Made by a program: the position numbers and the translations under genes. A stretch of DNA of 64,000 bases from Sphingosinicella sp. LHD-64. Its GTDB lineage: Bacteria; Pseudomonadota; Alphaproteobacteria; Sphingomonadales; Sphingomonadaceae. Positions 17,198 to 27,914 of this stretch are shown here, piece after piece. The notes under the pieces were generated by a model. It saw only the letters and a list, made by a program, of their open reading frames with translations. It ran no database searches and was not told where the DNA came from. Where the stretch lies: assembly GCF_031157375.1 (NCBI RefSeq), contig NZ_JAVIFV010000001.1:620001-684000 (forward strand), written 5' to 3'. How positions within the stretch are numbered: the first letter of the stretch is position 1; the number at the start of each line of letters is the position of its first letter.

Positions 17198-19987
17198 TCA
17201 GAAGTTCATCGTCATGCCGAGGGAGAACGTCCGGCCGACGCGGTAGCTGTTGATGTCGATCCGGTTGTCGCCGAACTCCTGGAACTCCTCATAGTCCCGG
17301 CCGAAGATGTTGCGCGCCTCGAACTTCAGCTCGACCTCGCGGCCGAGGAAATTGACGCCCTCGCGCGCGACGAAATCGACCCGCAGGCCCGGCCGCTCGA
17401 TGATGTCGGGCTGGCGCACGCCGCTTGTGATCGGCCCGCGGTTGGTGACCCGGTCGCTCGCATAGTTGAACAGGAAGGTATATTGCGAGAGCCGGTCGGT
17501 GTCCTCGAGGCCGATCTGGATATTGACGAGATGCTCCGACTGGCCGGTCATCGGCGCACCGTCCTCGAACAGCAGATTGGCCGGCAGGCCGTTCTGGCAG
17601 GGGGCGACGCTGACGCCGGGCAGCGCGGTGCAGCGGTTGCTGACCTGAAGCTCCGACTGCGACCAGGTGTAGTTGCCGATCAGCAGGATCCGGCGGGTCG
17701 AGAACATGTCGCCGAGGTCCCGGAGCGGAATATAGGTCTGGAGCTCCGCCTCGACGCCGTACAGCTCCGCGCGCGGTGCATTGGCGAAGGTGGTGCGCAG
17801 CTGATCGCCGCCGGCGAGCGAGGCCACCGCCTCGATCGGATTGTCGATCCGCTTGTAGAAGCCGGCGAGGGTGATCCGCTCGTCACGGCGGAAATACCAT
17901 TCGTAGCGGCCTTCCATGTTGAACAGCTCGCTGTCGACCAGCAGCGGATTGCCGGTGAACTCGCGATCGGACTCGTAGTCCTGGTAGATCTGCTGCGCGA
18001 GCTCGCGGAACTGCGGGCGGGCGATCGTCTTGGAGACGTGGAACCGCAGCTGCATGTCCGGCCGGAAGTTCCAGGTGACCGTCCCCGCCGGCAGGAAATA
18101 GTCGTTGCTGAGGTTGGTCTGGGTGGCGAAGACCGGGTTGGTGCTGATCGGCAGAACCGACTGATCGGCCTGCTCGTAGCGAACGCCGACGGTGGCGCGC
18201 AGGCCATGTTCGTCGTCGCTGAACTCCGCCTGCGCATAGCCGCCGTGGATTTCCAGCTCGGCGTCATAGGCCGGCGCGCCTTCCGCGCCCGACACGTCGG
18301 TGAGCTCGATGCCCCAGGCGCGGATCGACTGCTGCGACAGAAGGAAATCCGGCCGCATTTGCGACGGGCCGATCGGCAGCGCGCCGCCGAACGGCCGGGT
18401 ATATTGGAACTGGAAGCGGAAGGCGTTGCGCTCGGTCAGCGTATAGGCATAGCCCGCCGACAGCGTCGTATCGATGATGTCGTTCGGGATGCGGTAGGAC
18501 AGATCCAGGCCGCCGCTCCAGAGATCCTCGGTCAGCTCGCTGAACGCGATATAGGCGTTCTGGCCGGCGGAGGAGAGGTTGTTAACATAGTCGTCGACAT
18601 CCCCGGTGCTCTTGGTCGTCGGATCGCCGTCACCGAGATAGACGTAGCTGAAGTCGCGCTCGTAGGGCGAATTGCGGCGGGTGTTCGCATAGGTGCCGCG
18701 CAGGTCGAGGCTGAAATCGCCGAACTGGAACTCGCCGACCAGCTGCGTGTCGATCAGCTGACGCTCGAACCAGTAGGTGTTCTGCTCGATGATCGACGGC
18801 GGCAGGTTCGGATCCTGTGGCGCGACGTTGACGTTGAAGCCCGCCGCGAGACGGCCCTGCTTCAGCGTGTCGCGGATGAACAGGTTGGTCCAGCGGATCG
18901 CATGCTCGTCGAACTCGATGCCGAGGCCGAACAGGCCGTTCACCAGCACGCGATTGTCGGTGATCACGCTGCGGAAGCTGGTCTGCACCGGATCGAGCTC
19001 GGCGTCCGCCGAGGTCTGCTGGAGAATGTCGCGGGTGCGCCACGTGCTGCTGTACGAGGCCGCGGCGATGAGGCCGATTCGGGTGCCGCCCAGATCGAAG
19101 GACGTGCCGCTCGACACCTCCGCCGAGAAATTGGCGGGGACGTCGTTGTTGCGACGAAGCAGCGTCGTTTCCGCGTTGACCAGGCCCGCGGCGAACTCGA
19201 TGCGCTGGGCGGAGGTCGTGGCGCCGTAGTTTCCCGACGAGATCGCGCTGCGAATCGCCGACGGGAAGGTCCGCGTGCCGTCGTCGAAGCCGAACCGGTC
19301 GAGGTCGCTGCCGAAATAGGTGTAGCCGAGCTGGCCGGTCGTCTCGGTATCGATGCTGCCGGACACGCCGATCTGCAGGAAGGGATCGCGCGGGATCGCG
19401 CGCGAGGTGAGATTGATCACGCCGCCGCCGAACTCGCCCGGATAGTTTACCGAATAGCTCTTCTGGACGAGCGAGCTGGCGATGACCGAGGTCGGGAAGA
19501 TGTCGAGCGGGACGACGCGCCGCAGCGGCTCGGGGCTGGGCAGCGGCGAGCCGTTGAGCAGCGCGAGCGAATAGCGATCGCCGAGACCGCGCACGTAGAC
19601 GAAGCCGCTGCCGACGACCGACAGGCCGGTGACGCGGGTGAGCGCGCCGGCGATGTCGCCCTCGCCCGTCCGGGCGATGTCCTCGCTCGACAGGAGCGAG
19701 ATCACCTGCGGCGTGCGCCGCATGATGTTGCCGCGCCGGGTGCCGGTGATGACGATGTCGGTTTCCTGCGTCGGCTCCATGCCCGGGACGGAGACCTCGA
19801 TCTCCGGCTCCTGTTCCTCGGGCGGCTGGGCCGTCGCGGCAGGATCCTGGGCCGTGGCCGCGCTGTCCGCGGGCGGCGCTTCGTTCTGAGCGGGACTGGG
19901 CTGGCCTGCGGCCTGCGCAAGGGCCGCCGAGGGCGCCACCAGGGCGGTCGAAACGAGCAGGCCGCCGGCGATGATCGACTTCTTCAT
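17198..19987 (-). CDS. TonB-dependent outer-membrane receptor
   Basis: The 929-residue receptor has a signal peptide ending SAALAQA and a Pro/Ala/Glu-rich linker (about 25-75). The TonB-box-like segment ETDIVITGTRR precedes a plug domain, which is followed by a 22-strand-type barrel ending in aromatic MTMNF. It lies 75 bases after the lipoprotein gene on the same strand, and the pair is probably cotranscribed. The substrate is unknown. The nearby phoB and PHO box suggest a role in gaining phosphorus compounds, but this is inference from position. Confidence 0.93.
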   Translation of the reverse strand: MKKSIIAGGLLVSTALVAPSAALAQAAGQPSPAQNEAPPADSAATAQDPAATAQPPEEQEPEIEVSVPGMEPTQETDIVITGTRRGNIMRRTPQVISLLSSEDIARTGEGDIAGALTRVTGLSVVGSGFVYVRGLGDRYSLALLNGSPLPSPEPLRRVVPLDIFPTSVIASSLVQKSYSVNYPGEFGGGVINLTSRAIPRDPFLQIGVSGSIDTETTGQLGYTYFGSDLDRFGFDDGTRTFPSAIRSAISSGNYGATTSAQRIEFAAGLVNAETTLLRRNNDVPANFSAEVSSGTSFDLGGTRIGLIAAASYSSTWRTRDILQQTSADAELDPVQTSFRSVITDNRVLVNGLFGLGIEFDEHAIRWTNLFIRDTLKQGRLAAGFNVNVAPQDPNLPPSIIEQNTYWFERQLIDTQLVGEFQFGDFSLDLRGTYANTRRNSPYERDFSYVYLGDGDPTTKSTGDVDDYVNNLSSAGQNAYIAFSELTEDLWSGGLDLSYRIPNDIIDTTLSAGYAYTLTERNAFRFQFQYTRPFGGALPIGPSQMRPDFLLSQQSIRAWGIELTDVSGAEGAPAYDAELEIHGGYAQAEFSDDEHGLRATVGVRYEQADQSVLPISTNPVFATQTNLSNDYFLPAGTVTWNFRPDMQLRFHVSKTIARPQFRELAQQIYQDYESDREFTGNPLLVDSELFNMEGRYEWYFRRDERITLAGFYKRIDNPIEAVASLAGGDQLRTTFANAPRAELYGVEAELQTYIPLRDLGDMFSTRRILLIGNYTWSQSELQVSNRCTALPGVSVAPCQNGLPANLLFEDGAPMTGQSEHLVNIQIGLEDTDRLSQYTFLFNYASDRVTNRGPITSGVRQPDIIERPGLRVDFVAREGVNFLGREVELKFEARNIFGRDYEEFQEFGDNRIDINSYRVGRTFSLGMTMNF

Positions 19988-20062
19988 GGAGGTTTCCCCC
20001 GAATCTCTACGACGAGGGGCGGCGACACATGGCCGCCGCCCCGGACAATCAGGTGGCGGCGA

Positions 20063-21640
20063 TCAGGTCGTCGGGATTGCGGTGCACGACCCGCTGGTGC
20101 CGCCGAAGCTCACGTAGCCCGAATTGCAGGTCCAGCCCTGCCAGTTGGCGGTGAGATCGGCGGTGTCCCGGACCGCGCCGATGAAGGTCACCGCGGTGAA
20201 CGCATTCGGCCCGGCGGCGCTGCCGAACGTGTCCGTGTTGAACGGCAGCGGATCGGTCGGGAGCACGGCCGCCTCGTTCGCGCCATTGACGATGGTCGCG
20301 GTGAGTGTGGGCGTGAAGGCGTTGTTGTTGTTGTTCGTGCCGGTCCCGAAGATCGTCGCGATCGTCGCGGCCGGAACATTGGCTTCGTCGCGGAAGGCGG
20401 TCGGGCAGGCCAACTGGACCGACCTGAACACCGGCGGGCCGAGATCCTGCAGCGCCGTATCGGCCGCGCGGGTGGTGGTGCCGCCGGTCTCGTCGATGTC
20501 GAGGCAGTTCTGGGTGCCGACCACGACGCTGTTGAGCAGCGCATAATCGGCGCCGCCGCGGATCAGGATGGTGTTGCCGCCCTGGACGGTGCTGCGCTTG
20601 ATGAAGGTGCCGTTCGAGATTCGGGCATAGGTCCGCGGCAGCGCGTCCTCATTGCCTTCCGAGTCGATCTCGAAGATCGAGTCGCCGTTGGAAGCGTCCC
20701 GCTGGACCGCCACGGCGAATTGGATGGTGCCGCGGTAACCGACGTCGAGGTCGATCGAGTCGTCGTCCGAACCGGTGACGGCGAGATACTTCACGTTCTG
20801 GCGGCCGCCGAAGAATTCGACGCCGTCGTCCGAGCTGTTGTGCACCTGGACGTGATCGATCGTGGTGTTGGAGCCGACGCCGCCGGTGGTCAGGCCCTGC
20901 AGCTCGTTGCCCGGCGCGATGACGACACCGGAATAGCGGATCTGGACATACTGCACCGTGCCGCTGTTGTCGGCCGCAACCGCGCCGCCGTAGCGCGAAC
21001 TCGTCGTGCCCTCGATCACGTTCTGGCAGTTGACAGAGCCACCGGGCGTGCCGGTGACGTCGCAATTGCTGATCGGTGCGCGGCCGAGCAGGATGACGCC
21101 GCCCCACAGGCCCTGGCTGGTGTCGGTGGCCGTGCCGGTCAGATTCGACGAGTGGGTGAAGATGATCGGGTTCGCCGCCGTGCCGATCGCGTTGAGGCGC
21201 GAGCCGCGGTTGACGACGAGATAGCTGGTGTTGCCGGTGCCGAACAGCACCGTGCCGGGCTGGATGGTGAGCGTGACGGCCTGGCCGCCGGCAGCGGCGC
21301 CGTCACCGCCGACATCGGTGCCGACATTGACCGGGTTGCTGATCTGATAGGCGACGCCCGGCAGGTTCTGGATCGTCGTGTCCGTAGTGAAGCGCGCCGG
21401 CAGCTCGCAGGCGCGGCGGGCGGTGCCGATGAGGCCGCGATCGGTGGTGCCGGCCGGGCAGCTCGCAGCCGGGGTCCCCGGCGGCGTGGGGGTGGGTGTC
21501 GGAGTCGGCGTGGGGGTCGGCGTCGGAGTCGGCGTCGGGATGACGATCACACCATCACCGGGCGAGGCCACGTCGTCGGCGCCACAGGCGGCGAGCGGGA
21601 TCAGGGTGGTGACGAGAAGAAGGGTGCGAATCTTGGACAT
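20063..21640 (-). CDS. Lipoprotein with Thr-Pro linker and beta-helix-like domain
   Basis: The 525-residue lipoprotein has the lipobox IPLAAC, then a linker of Pro-Thr repeats (about 35-54). A long domain follows, rich in Gly, Asn, Asp and Thr, with turn-like repeats such as LFGTGNTSYLVVNRGSRL that suggest a right-handed beta-helix. No enzyme motif is visible. It lies between a TonB receptor and a GspC-like gene, next to phoB. The arrangement recalls the secreted, phosphate-starvation lipoprotein ElpS of Caulobacter, which leaves the cell by type II secretion. Homology to ElpS itself was not tested. A family of similar outer-membrane lipoproteins paired with TonB receptors is the other option. 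Confidence 0.82.
   Translation of the reverse strand: MSKIRTLLLVTTLIPLAACGADDVASPGDGVIVIPTPTPTPTPTPTPTPTPTPPGTPAASCPAGTTDRGLIGTARRACELPARFTTDTTIQNLPGVAYQISNPVNVGTDVGGDGAAAGGQAVTLTIQPGTVLFGTGNTSYLVVNRGSRLNAIGTAANPIIFTHSSNLTGTATDTSQGLWGGVILLGRAPISNCDVTGTPGGSVNCQNVIEGTTSSRYGGAVAADNSGTVQYVQIRYSGVVIAPGNELQGLTTGGVGSNTTIDHVQVHNSSDDGVEFFGGRQNVKYLAVTGSDDDSIDLDVGYRGTIQFAVAVQRDASNGDSIFEIDSEGNEDALPRTYARISNGTFIKRSTVQGGNTILIRGGADYALLNSVVVGTQNCLDIDETGGTTTRAADTALQDLGPPVFRSVQLACPTAFRDEANVPAATIATIFGTGTNNNNNAFTPTLTATIVNGANEAAVLPTDPLPFNTDTFGSAAGPNAFTAVTFIGAVRDTADLTANWQGWTCNSGYVSFGGTSGSCTAIPTT
21483..21540. repeat. Imperfect hexamer repeat coding for (Thr-Pro)n
   Basis: Units such as GGCGTC, GGAGTC, GGCGTG and GGGGTC alternate along the plus strand. 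On the coding strand this reads as a Thr-Pro linker in the lipoprotein. Such tracts can change length by slippage in whole-codon steps, so linker length may differ among strains. Confidence 0.85.
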
Positions 21641-21828
21641 GGAAACCCCCTTGGTGGAAACAAAACAGGCGACTCACGGGAAACGAGCTGGCCTCGAAGG
21701 CGCAGCTAGGGGGCTAATGTGATGTTTATATTACATCTATCGAAGTAATAACTTCGCAATTTCTTTGACTTTTATTGGAAACCAATATGACTTACTTTTA
21801 AAGTCATTCAGAAACATAAATGTCACAA
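21641..21828. promoter_or_regulatory. AT-rich control region with four dyads, upstream of the lipoprotein
   Basis: This gap is far richer in A and T than its surroundings. It holds GATGT-n7-ACATC (21721-21737), CGAAGT-AATA-ACTTCG (21741-21756), ATTGG-AAA-CCAAT (21774-21786) and ATGACTT-n7-AAGTCAT (21787-21807). The motif TGACTT also recurs as a direct repeat 22 bases apart (21766 and 21788). It should contain the promoter of the lipoprotein/TonB receptor pair. The dyads could be regulator sites or the tail of the GspC-like transcript. No standard PHO box is seen here. Confidence 0.55.
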
Positions 21829-22542
21829 TCAGCGAGACTGGGCACCTTCGGCGGCAAGGCTCATCCGCTGGCCGCCGCGCTCGACCTCGAAGACGACCCG
21901 ATCCGAATTGGCGATCGTCCAGGCGAGATCCATCAGCCGTTCCTGATCGAACTCGCTGTCGTTGACGCGCAGGACCACGTCACCGGCGCGCAGGCCGGCA
22001 CGCTGGAGTACCGGCAGAGTCTGGCCGGCCTTGAGGGCATGGCTGGTGACCCGGGTACCGACGCGGCGCGGCTCGAAGGCGAGCAGATAGCGCTGGACAT
22101 CGGCGCGGACCGCGGCTTCGTCGACCGCGCCGGGCGCCGCGGACGGCGCTGCCGCCGGCGCCGTCGCCGTCACGCCGGTGAAATCGAGCCGGAACCCGCC
22201 GGCCGCCGATTTGAGCAGGGCATGATCGACCCGCACGGCCTCCAGTCGCAAGCCGGGCAGCACATCGCGGCCGAGGCGAATCAGCCGCTGACGGCCGTCG
22301 GCGCCACCGATGATCGCGCCGGCGCCGGTAACGCCGAACAGACGGAGCCCTTCGGGAGAGGAGACTGGCGCGAGGGGCGGAGCCGGAGCCGACGGGGGCG
22401 TGGGTACAGCAGCCGGGGCGGGCGGCGGTGGCGTGGGCGCAGGCGGCGGTTCGTCTCCGCCGGCCAGCAGCAGATAGGCCAGGACCAGCACAAGCAGCCC
22501 GGCAATCCCTCCAAGAATCAGGAGGCGTCGTTCAGCCGGCAT
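21829..22542 (-). CDS. GspC-like type II secretion protein
   Basis: The product is about 237 residues. A membrane anchor (about 10-28) is followed by a Pro/Ala-rich periplasmic linker. Next comes a small beta domain beginning EGLRLFGVTGAGAIIGG, like the HR domain of GspC, and then a C-terminal PDZ-like domain with LRAGDVVLRVND. GspC couples the inner-membrane platform to the secretin and takes part in substrate choice. The ATG at 22542 overlaps the phoB stop by 11 bases, so the two are cotranscribed. No other type II secretion genes are in the window, so this may be a dedicated adaptor using a system encoded elsewhere. Confidence 0.8.
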   Translation of the reverse strand: MPAERRLLILGGIAGLLVLVLAYLLLAGGDEPPPAPTPPPPAPAAVPTPPSAPAPPLAPVSSPEGLRLFGVTGAGAIIGGADGRQRLIRLGRDVLPGLRLEAVRVDHALLKSAAGGFRLDFTGVTATAPAAAPSAAPGAVDEAAVRADVQRYLLAFEPRRVGTRVTSHALKAGQTLPVLQRAGLRAGDVVLRVNDSEFDQERLMDLAWTIANSDRVVFEVERGGQRMSLAAEGAQSR

Positions 22543-23227
22543 CGTCGTCGAGCGCATAGCCGGCCGACCGCACCGTGCGGATCAGCTCCGGCCTGCCCTC
22601 GATATTGATCGCCTGCCTCAGGCGGCGGATATGGACGTCGACGGTGCGCGGCTCGATGTCGCGCTCGCGGCCCCAGACAGCGTCGAGCAGCCGCTCGCGC
22701 GAGAAGACGCGGGCCGGATGTTCGAGGAAGTGGCGCAGCAGCCGGAATTCGGTCGGCCCGAGCGCGATCGCACGACCGGCGCGGCGGACGCGGTGGCGCA
22801 CGAGGTCCATTTCGAGATCGCCGAGCCGGAGCTGATCGCCGGCGAGCGCCGGACGGACGCGGCGCAGCACGGCCCGGACCCGGGCGATCAGCTCGCGCGG
22901 GGAAAAGGGCTTGGTGACATAGTCGTCGGCGCCGGTCTCGAGGCCGCGGACCCGGTCCGCCTCCTCGCCGCGGCCGGTGAGCATGATGATCGGCACGTTG
23001 GCGGTGCCCGGCGACCGGCGCAGCCTGCGGCAGACCTCGATCCCGGAAATTCCCTCGATCATCCAGTCGAGCAGGATGATGTCCGGCGTGCTCTCGGTCG
23101 CGAGCGTCATCGCCTCGTCGCCGTCGGGCGTGTGATCGACCTCGAAATCCTCGCGCTGAAAATGCCATTGCAGGAGATCGGCGAGCGCGGGGTCGTCCTC
23201 GACCAGGAGGAGGCGCGGCTTCACCAC
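22532..23227 (-). CDS. phoB: Phosphate-regulon response regulator PhoB type
   Basis: The 231-residue OmpR/PhoB-class regulator has a receiver domain with phospho-acceptor D54 in ILLDWMIEG and the conserved Lys in YVTKPFSPREL. The C-terminal winged helix (about 130-228) contains LGPTEFRLLRHFLEHP and RTVDVHIRRLR, close to PhoB. No phoR, pst or phoU gene is nearby; instead it heads a transcript with the GspC-like gene. The PHO box about 120 bases upstream supports both the name and autoregulation. Confidence 0.88.
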   Translation of the reverse strand: MVKPRLLLVEDDPALADLLQWHFQREDFEVDHTPDGDEAMTLATESTPDIILLDWMIEGISGIEVCRRLRRSPGTANVPIIMLTGRGEEADRVRGLETGADDYVTKPFSPRELIARVRAVLRRVRPALAGDQLRLGDLEMDLVRHRVRRAGRAIALGPTEFRLLRHFLEHPARVFSRERLLDAVWGRERDIEPRTVDVHIRRLRQAINIEGRPELIRTVRSAGYALDDDAG

Positions 23228-23347
23228 GCCGGCCCGGTTGCGGACAAGGGCTGGCGGGCCTCCGACGACGCGATCACAAATCTGGCCACCTTCTCTCCTC
23301 CCGCGATTGGGTGCGCGGTCTGGCTAGCCCGATTTGAGGCAATATCC

Positions 23348-23376
23348 GTGACAGAAGAATGACAGTTCAATGACGG
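23348..23376 (-). promoter_or_regulatory. PHO box, three half-sites
   Basis: Read on the minus strand the site is CCGTCAT-TGAA-CTGTCAT-TCTT-CTGTCAC. That is three direct heptamers with an exact 11-base period, matching the PhoB consensus CTGTCAT-n4-CTGTCAT. It lies 121 bases upstream of phoB and 125 bases before the divergent monooxygenase gene, oriented toward phoB. It should activate phoB and the GspC-like gene under phosphate limitation. Confidence 0.85.
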
Positions 23377-23501
23377 CCGCGAAAACGGAGCGGCCGCCCC
23401 ACTCCTCGCAAATGGCCCCGCTTCGGACAGGCTTCGCGCAAATCGGCTTGACGTCGGCCGTTGCGGAGATAGTTTAGCCTTAAAGCATCTGGGAGGCGAA
23501 C

Positions 23502-25789
<2,288 letters not shown>

Positions 25790-25793
<4 letters not shown>

Positions 25794-26551
25794 GGCTCGC
25801 CGGACATCATGCGATCGTGACCGGCGGCGGCACCGGCATCGGCGCCGCCATCGCCCGCGCCCTGGCCGCCGAAGGCGCGAAGCTGACACTGGTCGGGCGC
25901 CGGCGCGACAAGCTGGAGGCGGTCGCGGGATCGCTTGGCGAGGCACTGATCGCGCCCGCCGACGTGACCGACCGCGCGGCCGTCGATGCCTGCTTCGACC
26001 TCGCCCGACAGACCCACGGGCCGATCACCATCCTCGTCAACAATGCCGGCGCCGTCGAGAACGCGCCCTTCGCGCGTGCCACCGCCGAAAGCTGGCGGGC
26101 GATGATGTCGGTCAACCTCGACGCGGTCTTCCACTGCTCCCAGGCAGCCTTCGGCGACATCTCCGCTGCGGCGAACGGACGGATCGTCACGATTGCCTCG
26201 ACCGCGGGTCTCAAGGGCTACAATTACAGCAGCGCCTATGTCGCGGCGAAGCACGGCGCCGTTGGCCTGATGCGCGCGCTGGCGGTCGAGCTCGCCGGCA
26301 CGCACGCGACCGCCAATGCCGTCTGCCCGGGCTTCACCGAGACGGAGATCATCACCGAGGCGGTCGCAGCCTTGCAGGGCCGGACCGGCCGCAGCGCGGC
26401 CGAGGTGCGGGCCCGCTTCGAAAGCTTCAATCCGCAGGGGCGGCTGGTCACGCCGGAGGAAGTGGCGTCCGCCGTCCTCTGGCTTTGTCTGCCGGAAAGC
26501 CGATCGATGAACGGCCAGGCGATCGCCGTGGCCGGGGGAGAAGTGATGTGA
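25790..26551 (+). CDS. Short-chain dehydrogenase/reductase
   Basis: The 253-residue classical SDR has the cofactor motif TGGGTGIG and NNAG. The catalytic Ser lies in IASTAGLKG, with Tyr/Lys in [10 protein letters not shown]. It overlaps both neighbours, with the ATG inside the monooxygenase stop and its own stop overlapping the MarR start. In this operon it probably oxidises a 3-hydroxyacyl-CoA or a ring-derived hydroxy intermediate after monooxygenation. This role is inferred from context. Confidence 0.88.
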
Positions 26552-27045
26552 AGCATGTCGTGCCCATTCCCGAGAAGCATGACGGCAAGCTCGGCGACCG
26601 GTCGAACACCCGTGTCTGGCTGCGCCTCCTGTCCTGCACCATGGCGATCGAGAAGGAGATCCAGCGCCGCTTCGCCGAACGGGGCATGACCCTGCCCCGC
26701 TTCGACGTGCTCGCCGCGCTCGATCGCTGCCCGGACGGCATGACGATGGGCGCGCTCTCGCAGGCGCTGCTCGTCACCAACGGCAACGTCACCCAGCTCG
26801 CCCAGAAGCTGAAGCGCGACGGGCTGATCGCGGTAACGCCCCTGCCCACGGACCGGCGGACCTCGATCGTGAAGCTGACCGACGAGGGGCGGCAGCAATT
26901 CCACAAGCTCGCCCGCGCCCACAACGACTGGATCGACCAGATGCTCGCCGGCCTCGACTTCACGCAGCGCGAGCGGCTCTATGTGGCGCTGGGCACGATG
27001 AAGATTTCGATCGCCCGCGCATCGCAAGGGAGGAAGGCGCGATGA
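26548..27045 (+). CDS. MarR family transcriptional regulator
   Basis: The 165-residue protein has the winged-helix core [22 protein letters not shown] and the wing [16 protein letters not shown], both characteristic of MarR. The GTG at 26548 sits inside the SDR stop region with GGGGGAG upstream. Because the gene is embedded in the aromatic-CoA operon, it most likely senses a pathway aryl-CoA and represses the operon, as BadR- and CouR-type regulators do. No clear operator was found in the 274-base region before the operon. Confidence 0.87.
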   Translation: MKHVVPIPEKHDGKLGDRSNTRVWLRLLSCTMAIEKEIQRRFAERGMTLPRFDVLAALDRCPDGMTMGALSQALLVTNGNVTQLAQKLKRDGLIAVTPLPTDRRTSIVKLTDEGRQQFHKLARAHNDWIDQMLAGLDFTQRERLYVALGTMKISIARASQGRKAR

Positions 27046-27851
27046 ACCCGGAAAGCTTCGCGCCCACCCATTTCAAATGGGACTACGCTGACGGCGTCGC
27101 AACGGTGACGCTGAATCGGCCGGAGCGGAAGAATCCGCTCACCTTCGAGTCCTATGCGGAGCTGCGCGATACCTTTCGCGCGCTGGTTTATGCCAAGGAC
27201 GTGAAGGCGGTGGTCGTCGCCGGCGCCGGCGGCAATTTCAGCTCGGGCGGCGACGTGCACGAGATCATCGGGCCGCTGACCGAAATGGCGATGCCCGAGC
27301 TGCTCGACTTCACCCGGATGACCGGCGACCTCGTCAAGGCGATGCGCGGCTGTCCGCAGCCGATCGTCGCGGCGTTGGACGGGGTGTGTGTCGGCGCGGG
27401 CGCGATCATGGCGATGGCCTCCGACCTGCGGATCGCGACGCCGGAAACGAAGACGGCCTTCCTCTTCACCCGCGTCGGCCTCGCCGGCTGCGATATGGGC
27501 GCCTGCGCGATCCTGCCACGGATCATCGGCCAGGGCCGCGCGTCGGAGCTGCTGTTCACCGGCCGGGTGATGACCGCCGAGGAAGGCGAGCGCTGGGGTT
27601 TCCACAACCGTCTGGTCGCCGCGGAAGACCTGCTCCCTGAGGCGCAGTCGCTGGCGCGCAGTCTTGCAACCGGCCCGACCTTCGCGCACGGCATCACCAA
27701 GACCCAGCTCAACACCGAATGGGCGGTGAGCCTGGAGACCGCGATCGAGATGGAGGCACAGGCGCAGGCAATCTGCATGGCGACCCAGGATTTCCGCCGC
27801 GCCTTCGAGGCGTTCGCGGCCAAGCAGATGCCGGAGTTCCAAGGTGACTGA
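27042..27851 (+). CDS. Enoyl-CoA hydratase/isomerase family
   Basis: The 269-residue crotonase-fold protein has the oxyanion motifs [15 protein letters not shown] and [18 protein letters not shown]. It would hydrate or open an unsaturated CoA ester made from the aromatic ring. It overlaps the MarR gene (ATGA). The stop is followed at once by the left 63-bp inverted repeat, where the run of overlapping genes is broken. Confidence 0.87.
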   Translation: MNPESFAPTHFKWDYADGVATVTLNRPERKNPLTFESYAELRDTFRALVYAKDVKAVVVAGAGGNFSSGGDVHEIIGPLTEMAMPELLDFTRMTGDLVKAMRGCPQPIVAALDGVCVGAGAIMAMASDLRIATPETKTAFLFTRVGLAGCDMGACAILPRIIGQGRASELLFTGRVMTAEEGERWGFHNRLVAAEDLLPEAQSLARSLATGPTFAHGITKTQLNTEWAVSLETAIEMEAQAQAICMATQDFRRAFEAFAAKQMPEFQGD

Positions 27852-27914
27852 CCCCTCTCCCTTCAGGGGAGAGGGAGGGGCCCGCGATGCGCAGCATCGT
27901 GGGAGGGTGAGGGC
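27852..27914. repeat. 63-bp inverted repeat, left copy
   Basis: The sequence begins CCCCTCTCCC and ends GGGAGGGTGAGGGC. Internal hairpins form between CTCTCCCT and AGGGAGAG-like arms and around a variable centre (GATGCGCAGCATC). Without gaps it aligns base for base with the reverse complement of 28256-28318, apart from two mismatches in the outer hairpin and a different hairpin sequence in the middle. Its inner end supplies a ribosome site (GGGAGGGTGAGGG) directly before the DUF559 start. Confidence 0.88.

Noticed and set aside
17483-21709. A 1408-codon open frame on the plus strand
   Set aside because: It runs antisense through the TonB receptor and lipoprotein genes. Its product is a low-complexity Arg/Ala/Asp mix typical of the antisense frame of GC-rich coding DNA.
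21765-21807. PHO box upstream of the lipoprotein
   Set aside because: The AGTCA elements are 22 bases apart and differ from CTGTCAT; the intervening half-site does not match.
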